The translations under genes and the position numbers were made by a program. The notes beneath the pieces are model-generated. The model was given only the letters and a program-made list of their open reading frames with translations, did no database searches and was not told the origin of the DNA. DNA of 64,000 nucleotides from Zopfochytrium polystomum (lineage: Eukaryota > Chytridiomycota > Chytridiomycetes > Chytridiales > Chytridiaceae). Shown here in pieces: positions 44,901 to 55,471 of this stretch; within the stretch, counting starts at the first letter, position 1; each line of letters starts with the position of its first letter. The DNA lies in the NCBI GenBank assembly GCA_025765615.1, contig JAIVFJ010000008.1, positions 578,372 to 642,371 of the forward strand, read 5' to 3'.

Positions 44901-47215
44901 GCCAATTGTCTTCCCGGAGTGATGGATCAAGTCGAGCAGCTGAAGACGTTGCTGCGCAACCTGTTGCGACGGCCATTCACGCCTCTTCAGCACTTGCAGC
45001 GGCTCGCCCTTTAGCCGTTACCTCAGATCGGCATTCTCCCGAAATGCTTTATACAGGTGGCAGCTTATCTCCAGATATCGACCTCCGTCGAGGATCAGTT
45101 GCGTCTCAAGCTACAACTTCAACTGTTGTCCGAATTACCAGAGTGGAAGATGTGGGAGGCGCCATCGTCGATGATGATGAAGGCGACGACGTCTTTAGTG
45201 GTGATGAGAATGTGTTTGTCTCCGAAACACCAAGAGTCTCCCAAACCTCGATACAGCCTGTTGTCCGGCAAGACGCACGTCCACTTCCAACTCCAGCGGC
45301 ATTATCAAATCGTTTGATGCAACCAGATGATGCAGTCTTCCGACCGCCAGCAGATGATAGAACGCCTCGGCAGCCGCCTGGTGCTCTTAGTTCAGCGGCA
45401 CAGTCTGCCGTTCACGACGAAGCGCGAACGCGGCCGGTTATTCCATTGCCAATTTCTGCTCAACTGTCGTCTCCTCACTCCCCAATAATAAGGCCTTCCT
45501 CCTCTGATTTCGAAGAAGACGAGATTCAGCGCCGTCTTCGCTCGGACAGCGTTGCATCTTCGATAGCTTCCTCTGGTTATGCGGGATCCATCTCATCGGG
45601 CAACCCTACTCTGGAACGGACTGGACGGCACGGCGGTCCGTCTGTTCCATCATATCACCCCGAAGACGACGAGCAATCAGCCGGTTCGGCCTCCAAGCGA
45701 TCCAGCATGTCTTCAGTCAGTTCCAGTGCTTCGTCTGAATACTCCGGCGTCGCCGGTCCGCAGTGGGGACGCAACTCATTTTCAAGCAATGGAGAGATTA
45801 GCCTGGCCAGCCCAATCGCAAGTCCCTCGACTGGAAGTTGGTTTCCGTCCTGGCGGTGGAGCGGCGCCACCACCGGCTCGAAGCGTGGTGGGAATAGAGC
45901 GAGTGGTGTTGGTCCCCCTTCTCCCGGAACCAATAATGCCAGTCCCCTGTCGAAATCTTCGACCGTTCGGAACCAAAACGCAAGCGGCACTGGCCGAACA
46001 CCGCTGCACACACAGTGGACTAATGACAGTGATGACGATGCTCGTTGGCGCGACATGGTGCTCGGAGATCGGCAGCGCCCGCAGGCACACAGCAGCAGTA
46101 ACAGTATCGCGAGCGCTGCGGCTTCTAGTCGAATTGATAGGGCGGGAACAGTGTCTCCAGCGGAGTCGTCCGGTTCTGCTGTGAGCGGACAGCCTCCACC
46201 AGCTTCAGCCACGTCCCCCGTTCCGTCAATGTCAAGCAGCTCGCGCCGCGTGGTCCTGGGCCCCGCAGTCCCTGCTTTGGATGCAACGTGGGCCGCGTCC
46301 GACGACGAGGAGTCAGACTCTGGCTCGAAAAGCGGCGGTTTCGTCACCGCCACCGAGTCTGGCGCGACCAGCTCGGGCTCTGGCGGATCGCGACCACAGC
46401 GTAGCAACGCGGGCGGCGGAGTGGAACCCCGCCGCCAACCGTCCATCAGCAGCATCGGCAGTTTCAACAGCTTGTCGCGCGGTGTCACCGACACCGCTGC
46501 CCAGGTGGCCGCAAGGTCCACGGGCGCGCCGCCGCTGCCCCCCTCTGACCCGTACATGCGCCGCAACGCGTCTTCCTCCTCGCAACACCGCCCTCGGCGG
46601 CCTCCCAATAGCCAACCCACCCCGGGAACCAGCGGCAGCAACCGCACCACCCCGAGCGGATCCCGCTCCGGCGCCGCCACGTCGTCCTCGTCCGCCAGCG
46701 AGGCCGGCTACCTCACGGGCCGCGAAGACCCGTCGGACTCGGACGCGTACCTTTCCGTAGCCGAGTACGCGGTCGACAACAACGACGACGACGACGACGA
46801 CGACGCGGACCGCAGGACGATCTCGTCGGCGTCGGACGCGAGAGGGTGGCACCGGCGGCGGCAGGGCGGTGGAGGCGACGGCGGCGTTGGGGGCGGCGGC
46901 GGCGCTCCGGACGCGTCGGACACGGACACGGGCGGCTTCACGACCGCAACGTCCGCGGGCGTCGATCGCAGCGGCGGCGGGGTGTCGGACGCGTTCATGA
47001 CCGCCGACGAGGAGGACGACGACGACGACGAGCTCGACCGGAGGGCGACGCTGCGAGGCCCGCCGTTCCCCGCCGGGGCATCGGCGGCGGTGGCGGTGGG
47101 TCGAACGGGGACGGCGGTCGCTCGCGCCCCCGCGGCCCAGAGGACGCCCGTGTCCGACAGATCCGGCGCGGAGAGCGACAGCGGAACGGACGGGTACCAA
47201 ACGGGAGTCGAGTAA
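41956..47215 (+). CDS. Large single-pass membrane protein, fungal receptor-like
   Basis: Two exons, 41956-42505 and 42564-47215, encode 1,733 residues. The first 130 are low complexity (Thr, Pro, His). A hydrophobic stretch near 135-157 (AKLAVFLLVCCISTITCF) is probably the signal sequence or anchor, so the true start may be internal. Residues about 185-620 form repeated beta-rich units (PQQ/WD-like propeller look, e.g. VLWTTDVSKSTMQSLPAAVD, RGRIFICGNVG). A Ser/Thr stalk follows, then a transmembrane helix at about 676-700 (GVISAIAIASIVAIILVAIL) with RRR stop-transfer. The cytoplasmic part of about 1,000 residues is Ser-rich and disordered. It ends in acidic repeats of a short S-D-x-G-G-F/Y-x-T motif. 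No named family was recognised. A role as a surface sensor or adhesion protein is inferred from layout only. Confidence 0.75.
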
Positions 47216-47864
47216 AAGAAGAAGAAAAAAAAAAAAGAAGAAAAAAAAAACGAAGGGGAAAATCCCACCCCCCAACTGCCACCGACATCCGACCCCTCCG
47301 CTCATTCTTTCGTGTTTTTTTTTTTGTTTTGTTTTTTTTTTTTGCTCCCCCAATCTGTTTCTCTTTTCGCCTTTTGCCGGTGAAGGTACCCCATGAAATC
47401 TTGTGCGCGTTTGAACGCCAAAAAGTCCTGTTGTAAGCAGACATATTCCCCCCCCCCCCAGCCTTTCCGAGTACGGTAATTCTTAGCCCATGTTCCGTAA
47501 TGTTTTTTAGTTGCATCTTTTATCTGTTTCCTGTTTCGCGCGACCCTGGCGCGCCACCAAGACTGGTTCTATGATACGCCATTCCCGCTTGTGTTGGATG
47601 GTGTCTTATTTTCTCGTTCTTCGTTCGCGGCGTTCGCTTTTTTTCCCCCCCCTTTACCTTAGATTTTTTCGCCGCGTCTCGCAACCCACCAACCTTTTTT
47701 TTTTTTTTTTTTTTTTTTTTTGGGAAGAACGAGGTATTTGTTTGTGGAAGAAAGAGAGGGGGAAAAGAAAAAAGTGACGGGATGTGTTGCAATCACCTAA
47801 ATGGCCCAATTTTTTCATTTCTTTTTTATTCAGAGCTTCTTGTCCAGGGCAAAGGCCAATCACT
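47216..47864. other. Convergent 3' region with A/T homopolymers
   Basis: A-rich run at 47218-47250, T runs near 47318-47342 and a T24 run at about 47697-47720. No gene; it separates two convergent genes. Confidence 0.6.
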
Positions 47865-48116
47865 TCACAATTCAATAAGAAGCAGGTCACTTTGCACCGA
47901 CGACTGAGTCTGCGCAGCTGGCGGCGCGTTGTGATTCTGCTGCGGGGTCGCCTGCCCAGCCAGCGGCTGTGCGTACTGCCCAAACGCAGGCGCAGGATGC
48001 TGCGAATAGGAAGTCGGCGGCGCGTAGCTTGCCGGGGCCGCATCGTAGTGAGCAAAGCCCATCGGGTTGGAAGCACTCGTCGGGTACGTGTGAGTGAACG
48101 GTTGGCTGTACCCGTA

Positions 48117-48147
<31 letters not shown>

Positions 48148-50367
48148 TGCCCTTGGGGTCCACCGCCGTCCATTGGGCCAACATTCCCGACCGCCCCGCG
48201 TTGCATCGACCCAGCGTGAACCGGCATCGGCTGGTACCCTCCGCCGCCCGGCAGGCTCGGCGCGTTGGGTGCAACCGAATGTGTCGTGGTTGAAGCTGGC
48301 CCCACTTCTGCCGGCTGCGGGAAGGTCATTTGCTGCAGTGGGTTCTGGCCGTGGCCGGGCGCGTTTGGAACGGTCGGCTCGGGTTGGTAGTCGCCATAAG
48401 GTCCTCCTGGATGTTGCTGCTGTGGGTTCGGCGGTCCGTAAAGTTGACCGTCAACAGGGGCTTTCGGAGCCATGCCAAAGGGTGGCGCGGCTATCGGCTG
48501 TGGGTGAAGGGGAGGAGATGTGGGTGGATATGCTCCTTGGTACGATGCTTCAGGGGCGGGCATTTCTACAGTCGCAGCTCCAAATGGTTGTGGTTGCAAG
48601 GGATGCTGGTGTGGCAGTGGGGGATGAGCGTAAGCCGTGTCTTCCGGGGGTGCGTGGGATGGATATGCATAATTTGAAATATTTTGTGCTTGATGAGACC
48701 CTCCATAACTCTCGGATGGACCATGCGCCTCCCCATAAGGGCCGGTAGGATGCGCTGAAGCAAAAGGTCCTTGAGGTTTTCCGAAATCCACGGACTGACT
48801 TCTAGTATAGCTACCGCCATAAGGCGCGGCCCCCGTCGCGGCCACTAAGCGTTCTTGGAGCATTCTTTCGTACAAAGAGATTCCAGCAGAGACTTTTTCA
48901 GACTGTTCGGCCGCCGCTCTGAATTTCGCCGTTGTGTCAGCTACGCTCCAGTTCAGTTTTGGCTGCAAAGCGTACAGCTGAGCATACAGTGCCTAGAGAC
49001 GGGTTGGAAATAATCCTTTCGCAAAATCAAACTTCCTACCGAAATTTGGGAGTGCTGCATAACTCCAATGCCCCTCGCTTGAACATCCGCCTCCATTCGC
49101 TCCACCAGGTCCGCGAAAAGTGTCAGATTGTCGATCTCCACGCGGCTCAGCTCATTCGGGTTTACGGGATTGTTGGCAGAGCTGAGGCCGCTTGATCCGT
49201 TGTAAGCCGAACCTCTCTGCTCGGAGATCTTCAACTCTTTTAAGGAGGCTTCGATTGCAGCCTTCAAGTCTTCATCCTCTTCCAAATCATCAGGAGTCGC
49301 ACTCCTGGGCGCTGCTTTTGGAGTCGGCTTGCTCGCTGTTTTTTTGGATTCAGCTAATGAGGCGGCGATGGCCCGTTCAAGTTCTGCATCTTCGGAGCTG
49401 GCAGCTTGGGCAACGTTGCTGGGGGCTGGCGCTGACTGCTTTGCTATCTTCGGAGTAGTTGGCTTCGTCTTGATCAGCAGCTTGATGTGACAGGAGTCGC
49501 AGACCCGGACTTCCTGACGAATGCCCAGGTGTGGCAAAGGAAGAGTCTTCGAGGAGCAGGCATGGCAATAAGTTTGTCCACAGTTTCGGCAATGATGCTT
49601 CCGGTTGAATGTTGTGAACTGAGTTCGACACCGCATACATATGTCGCTATCGGTCCAATCAGGTGCCTGAAAGTTTTTAGGAACCGAAATTAGTTTGGAA
49701 CCAGGTCGACAGCACAACCTTACCGTCTGCGTCTCCATAAGCGCCGATGTCGCAGCGGCTTCAATAGGCGGAAACGGCAACCCTGTTCAGGCAGTTTAAG
49801 TCTACCCTGGGAAACAAATGCCGCAAGTCTTGCCTTCGCGCTTCAGCATCGAGTACACCTCGCTCAAGTAAGACAGCTCGGAGCGACCTTTCGCAGCGAT
49901 GCCCCAAGTCTGGAGAAGTTCCAGAACCTTTTGACGAACAGCCTGGTCTGTTCCCGAATACGCCTTGGCTAGCGACACCAAGTTGTCCAGAAAGTCTCGA
50001 GAAGCTACTTCAACCAAGAAATGCTTTCCCCCGTTCTTGACGCAAGTATCTGTGAGCTGTTGAATAATCAGAGAGATCGCGCCTCGGTTTGCGCCACCCA
50101 ACCTTCAGTGCCAGCAACTGTACGTTCGGGTTCTTATGATTGATGCGCCTTTTGAGAGACCGAACGGCCTCCTTTGGTGGAACTTCCTTTGACTTAATTT
50201 TATCTGCTATCTCAAGATTTGTAAAGATGTCATCGCTGCCGATTGGAATGTTCTCGGACGTGGCTTTCTCTGTGGGGGGTCAGCATGCGCGGCTAGGTAG
50301 CTCCCATGGTGGGTGCCACATGCTCACCGACAATGTCATCGAACGGATTGTTGAAGAGAAAGCTCAT
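47865..50367 (-). CDS. VPS27: ESCRT-0 subunit Vps27 (Hrs)
   Basis: Sorts ubiquitinated cargo on endosomes and recruits ESCRT-I. Six exons: 50328-50367, 50103-50269, 49834-50056, 49724-49782, 49040-49666, 47865-48992, summing to 747 residues with consistent phases. The VHS domain covers about residues 7-145 ([35 protein letters not shown]). The FYVE domain at about 165-225 has [14 protein letters not shown] and RVCDSC, so PI3P binding should be intact. Two ubiquitin-interacting motifs follow ([26 protein letters not shown]), then a helical core like the Hse1-binding region. The tail is Gln/Pro/Gly/Tyr-rich, with a CAG-encoded Gln run. Intron 3 (49783-49833) uses a GC donor (GAAG|GCAAGA). The 40-nt first exon holds the ATG ([13 protein letters not shown]). 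Confidence 0.95.
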
Positions 50368-51154
50368 TGCGATCTGTGTGAGTGGAGCGCGGTCAAGCGT
50401 TCTGGTTTGCGATCAAAGGGGGGAAGAGGCCGTGACTGAAAACGGGTCTTTCTGGAATCAACGGCGCTGCCAAAATAGAGACGTGGAAGAAGTGAGTTGG
50501 AAGCTTTGTGGAGGTGGGCAACACGCCAAAGTCGTGGATGTGCGACTGCGTGCCGTGCACGAGAGAGAGTCCACTTGTAACACCAAGCGTGCACTCTCCA
50601 CACTGATGGTGACGGGAATATCGCTGCTGGTGGATCGTTCCTGGGTTGGTACCTGAGCAGCCCGTCTTGCGCACTGTGTCCCGTCCGTTCAAGAATTTTG
50701 TTTCACAACGACCACAAATCTGATAAGTCTCTTCAAAAAAAAAAAAAAAAAAAAAAAAAAAAGGAGATGCAAACCACAAAAGACCCTAACTGTCCACGAC
50801 CGCGAAGGACAGGGAGAAGAGGGAGAGAGAGAAAAAAAAAAGAAAAAAAACAAAAAAAAAAAACACAACACACACACACAGAAGAAGAAGAAGAAGAAGC
50901 AATAGCATACGCAGAGTAGCAACAATCGGACAGAAAGAAGCAAAGTGCAAGGAGGAAGCAGCAGCGAAGCCAAACCGACGACAGTGCACTAGACAACGAC
51001 TGCACTGCTCAGTGAAAAGTTTTGAAAAGGCCATTAGCTTCATAGGTAATACAAGAAACGCTGGGCAACAGGAAACACTTGGAGAAAACATTTGGGAAAC
51101 GGAGAAAATACCGCTCTATAGAGTCCCAATATTTCTTATGGCTGAAAAAGAAGC
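50368..51154. other. Intergenic upstream of Vps27
   Basis: An A28-type run at about 50735-50763, further A-rich and (GAA)n sequence at 50830-50910. No gene. It contains the Vps27 promoter and the 3' end of the Mid2-like gene. Confidence 0.5.
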
Positions 51155-52294
51155 TCAATAACCAGCATGGTATTGAGTTCCAGGTGGATACTGGCCCGTT
51201 TGCCCTTGCTGCTGGTGCGGCCATTGCTGGTAGGCATAACCGGCGTATTGATTCGGATCGTAGGCCGCAGTCTGTGCATATTGGTGCGGGTCATACGAGC
51301 CAGCCGCAGGGTAATGAGCGGGGTCGTAGACAGCCGCTGCAGCGAACTGGTTGGGGTCGTACCCTGCTTGAGCAGGATGCTGGCCATACACTGCAGTTTG
51401 ATCGATCACATTGTTAGGGTCATTGGGGTCGATTTTCGGAAGTGTTGGTTGCCCAGCGAGAGGAGAACCGGATCGCTGGTTTGGGGACGACGAGGCCAAA
51501 GTGAGATCTCGCATGTGATGGACACTGTCTCCACGAGTGGGCGGTGGCGTGACATAGGGAGGATCATCGTCGCTGTAAAGTCCACCCATCTTGCGTTCTT
51601 TGAACCCCTTGGAAGTTGGGAAAAACCATTTCCTGAAAATGTAACCTGCGACTGTTGGGAAAGGTCAGAAGAACAAACAGCTATTACATTAGGGCACAGA
51701 CCGAAGAGCAGAAAGATGCAGGCTGCGATGATCCCAATGATCAGGCCCCAGTTTCCAAGTCCATCAGATTTGCCGTCACCAGGGTTGGATGGAGAGCTTG
51801 ATCCCGACTGGGAAACTTATCTGGTTACAAGTGCAGCGGTGATGGGCAGTGACACTTACTGGGGATGACGACGACGAAGATGACGAGCTTGTCGATGATG
51901 ATGAGGAGCTGGATGTGGTCGTCGGATCCGCGGTTGTTGGATTCGCGCTCGATGAGGAGCTTGACGAAGTTGTGGTCGATGACGAAGTGGAAGTCGACGA
52001 AGAAGTGGTCGAGGATGAAGTGGAGGACGAAGCGGTGGACGATTTGGTACTTGTTGGTTGGGAACTCGTCGGACTGGATATCGAGACGTCAAAGGTGCCT
52101 TGCCGTCGAACGATAGCCTCATCGTGCCGGCGGTCGTCCACAATTCGCCGCTCACCGTCGTCGTGTGCCGATAACCTTAGGACGGGGAGGGTAATCGCCA
52201 GAAGAACGAGCAGCAGGAAAGCGCCGGCGAGGTGCGGAAGACGAATGCCGCCACCGCTGTGGCTGCCGCTTCCGCCCCTGAGAGATTGAGGCAT
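51155..52294 (-). CDS. Mucin-like single-pass membrane protein (Mid2/Wsc-like)
   Basis: Exons 51860-52294, 51702-51807 and 51155-51651 give 345 residues. A hydrophobic segment near residues 20-42 (HLAGAFLLLVLLAITLPVL) is a signal sequence or anchor. About 90 residues of nearly pure Ser/Thr follow, as in O-mannosylated wall sensors. Then comes a transmembrane helix (WGLIIGIIAACIFLLFGV) spanning the second splice junction, with a basic cytoplasmic flank (YIFRKWFF). The tail has a Pro/Asp-rich part and ends in Y-D-P-x-x-Y-A repeats. The layout is that of fungal cell-wall stress sensors (Mid2, Wsc), but no family-specific domain was seen, so function is inferred. Confidence 0.75.
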
Positions 52295-52701
52295 GCCGAA
52301 AAATGTGTGTTCGCCGTTTCCCCCAAAAAAAGCTTTTTCTTGTTTGGCAGCTTTGACTTTGACAAGGCTGGAGAGAGGTCAAGCGGGAGACACACACAGA
52401 TTACACAGAGCCCGACAGACTCCGCGTCAGCAGAACTGGGTCCAAGAGCGCTGTCGATCGAGGCTGACCGCGAGGAAGTTTCCAAATACAATTGAGGGGA
52501 AGCGACAAGCCAGATCAAGCCCGTGTCGGTTATGAGGAGTGGATAGCCTTCTTTCCTCCCTTCGGCCCCAAGGGCAACACTCCAGCATGGCGTAAAGCGT
52601 TAGAGCGAGGCACCTCACTCCTGAACAAAGCTTGCACACAATACCAGTCCCGCTTCATGTGCTATCTCACGGATATGAACTTCAAAATATATTTAAAAGG
52701 T

Positions 52702-53627
52702 CTAAGACCACCAAGAAAGGAGGCCCAATCCATCGTCGATTATTGAGCACTTGAGATGGGGTTCAATATAAATGTAACAGCTGGTCTCGATTTATCCTTA
52801 CTGTCAGCGAATATGGTGCTATTATGTTTTCCACTAGCGGAGCGGCTTCCGGAGGCAGGTTGGATGGGGGCGGCGGCGGAACGTCCACAAACGTCTCTCC
52901 TTCAACCTTGAACTTGATGGGCTCCCCTTTCGTCATTGGAAACACGGCTGAGCTTGATGGGTCGTCCTCGTCCTCGTAATTCCAAACCCACATTCCTTTC
53001 GCCTTGTCGCTGGGAAATAAATATCAATCAAAAGCAGAGCAGCTGCTCAGCAGTAGACTCACAAGGTGATGCCCTCTTTCATTGCCTGCTCAGGAACTAT
53101 TATGTCGTCGAAAAAGTCCATAGTAACTGCGTCAATAAGAAGAGGATCAGTCGCCACCCAAGCAACCAAAGCAGACGACTTGTTTAGCGAGTAACGTACT
53201 GCGAAGACCATCTGTGGAAGAATTTGCAACGCGCCCAACTAGGATTTCGCCGACGAAAGGTCGAAACACTATTATTCGAAATTTAACTGGTTGAAACTTT
53301 TTTAGCTTAAAATTAAGACGAGCCCGACGTTTTACCATCGAGAATGTATGAGCCGTCTTGGCATGCGTGCACAAGACCATCGCCTAGCTCCAAAATGTCG
53401 AAGACACGAATACAAAGGCCAACGTTGTGAAGGACCTAAATAGCGAGATCGCACAACATGAATAAGAATAAGTGACTCCACGGTTCTGGCCTCTATGAGA
53501 TCGCGGGGGAGCTTGCCTTGTTGGCGTACTTGACATTCAGCTCCTCGGTGACGGCGATGGCTCTTGGTTTGGTGAAGTTGCTGGCGAGAACCTTGACGCG
53601 GTCCTTTTCAGTAACAACGAAGAACAT
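52702..53627 (-). CDS. RPC25: RNA polymerase III subunit Rpc25 (RPC8)
   Basis: Stalk subunit of RNA polymerase III, paired with Rpc17, needed for initiation on tRNA and 5S genes. Six exons: 53517-53627, 53336-53435, 53200-53286, 53063-53126, 52802-53009, 52702-52749; 205 residues, the usual length. The N-terminal SHS2/RNP part reads YANKVLHNVGLCIRVFDI, then FRIIVFRPFVGEILVGRV and FFDDIIVP. The S1-like part has KGMWVWNYEDEDD, a PIKFKVEGETF strand, and a last 16-codon exon giving the family end GLGLLSWW. Intron 1 uses a GC donor (AAG|GCAAGC). Its ATG lies 30 bp from the ATG of the divergent RNF220-like gene. Confidence 0.93.
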
Positions 53628-53657
53628 TGTTGCTCTGACTTGTCTGAAACGTTGGTC
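53628..53657. promoter_or_regulatory. 30-bp divergent spacer between two start codons
   Basis: Only 30 bases separate the Rpc25 ATG (minus) and the RNF220-like ATG (plus). The core promoters must overlap coding sequence, or one gene has an unseen upstream exon. No TATA box is present. Confidence 0.5.
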
Positions 53658-55353
53658 ATGAGCAGCAGCCCAAGCCCACCCCGTCCATCCTCACGATCAC
53701 ACCGTTTGGGCGGAAACCAACTCGAAAGGACCCCAACTTCTTCAAAGAACTCCCCGCCTCAGACTAGCACTTCGGCCATTTCCAGCGATTCTCATGATGT
53801 CAATTGTCCTCTGTGCGGTCTTCCCGTCCCTATCGCCGATTTAGACTCCCACTACCACATGGAGATCCAACGAATTGCGGCGGACGATGCTGTCCGATGG
53901 ACTGGGGCTAGGTCTGCCACGTCCTATCCGTCTTCTCTCTCTTCCTCACCAGTTGGATCCCCGAAGGTGGTGGTCGACGATCTACCCTCCAAAAGGTATG
54001 CACGCGACATGGGTTCGGATAATATTTCGCCTACTGTTGAAAGGGATCATCCCGATCCATCGCATGCCCACACCATCCGTAAGCAATCATTCACATTCAG
54101 GTTCCCTTCTCCTCGTATATTTCCAGGCCATCGAAGAGGAGGAGTGCGGCGATCGCTGCGGAGCAGTTGATTTCGACTAAGAAGTCAAGAACCACGGCCG
54201 CTGCAACACCAGTTGAACCAATCCAGCAGGTGTGTCTTCTGTGAATTTGCCGAAGCTCAGCCTTCTAACACCGTCGGCAGTTGCTAGTTCGAATTAGGGC
54301 CAATCGCGTCAAGCGATCCATCTCGACGCCGAATGCCGCTTCTGACTCCAGCACACGGCGGCGACGCCATCCTATTGACGAGACTGCCGATTGTGAGGAA
54401 TTCCTGTCCCTTGTTTTCCATTTGATGCATGGACCAACCATCGCCATTAGTGGTCAGCGAGCAGCAGTCACTGTGTTTTATGTGCGGCGCTCGTTTGCCT
54501 GAGGATTCCGCAGCCATGAACGCGCACATTGATGATTGCCTTTCTCGACAGCAGACGTCTCTGCAGCCGGAAACTTCGTCATCGCCACGTTTCGGACGAC
54601 CCGTTGGTCGATCGGGAAGGAAGCCAACACGAACGACCTCACCACCACCCGCAGCAGATTCGTTCGAAGAGTACACATGGGCCGGACAAACAAGGGTTAG
54701 ATTGACGTCGATGCTTGAAGGTTCATTCGAAGGTTCGGCAGACGTTCATTTTCCTGTCAGGAACTGAATTACTTTAGCGAACGGATTCATTGTCCACAAA
54801 AAGACTGACCGCGACACGGAGGATGATGTAAATGTTGATGACGACGACGAGGAGCAGTTTGGAAGCTCCCAGTATAATGAGCGGGACATACAGCGGCGTG
54901 AACTCGGCTCTGTGGAAGAATCTCCTGTTGGAGCTGCAGCAGCTCCACTTCCTGCGAAGGACGAGGACGAGTGGATCGATCTGGAACGGGTTGATCCTCG
55001 ACAAGATTTCCTTGATTTTTTGAAAACTGTTCCTCCTGATACCCGGCTTGTGATGGAGGCGCTGGTTGCACGGATAAGGGTCTTGGTTCGTGCCGTCGTC
55101 CTCTTCTCGCTTGCGATTCCACGGTTCACCCTGACTCTAACCCCACATCTGTCCACCCGCGCAGGAGAGCTCACGTGCGACACTTCAGAAGTGCTTAATC
55201 TGTCTGGACCCGTACAAGAACCCGGTCACGTCGATCACCTGTTGGCACGTCCACTGTGAGCAGTGCTGGCTGGACTCGTTGGCAGCGAAGCGGCTGTGCC
55301 CGCAGTGCCAGCGAATCACTGGGCCATCAGATTTGCGGCGGGTCTTTCTCTGA
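53658..55353 (+). CDS. RNF220-like RING E3 ubiquitin ligase
   Basis: Six exons: 53658-53995, 54127-54229, 54281-54392, 54451-54732, 54778-55079, 55165-55353; 441 residues with consistent phases. A first zinc-finger-like segment (NCPLCGLPVPIADLDSHYHM, about residues 51-70) and a second (LCFMCGARLPED...AHIDDCL) match the two Cys/His motifs of RNF220. A short SMLEGSFE segment and an acidic middle follow. The C-terminal RING reads CLICLDPYKNPVTSITCW, then HVHCEQCWLDSLAAKRLC and PQCQ, ending DLRRVFL, nearly the vertebrate RNF220 end. RNF220 ubiquitinates Sin3B and acts in Wnt and neural signalling in animals; the fungal role is unknown. The nearby CaMKI gene follows after 118 bp on the same strand. 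Confidence 0.88.
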
Positions 55354-55471
55354 TGGTTTATGCGTCGTTGGAGGGCAAAGACAAAGCAATTGAATAGGCT
55401 CCTCCATAACTGTTTATGTAAAATAAACCCAAGAAAAAAAAAAAAATTAAACCAAACCAACCCAACCCATC

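Noticed and set aside
46313..47353. 346-residue minus-strand frame over the end of the membrane-protein gene
   Set aside because: Arg/Val low-complexity shadow of the acidic Ser-rich coding sequence; no family-like segment.
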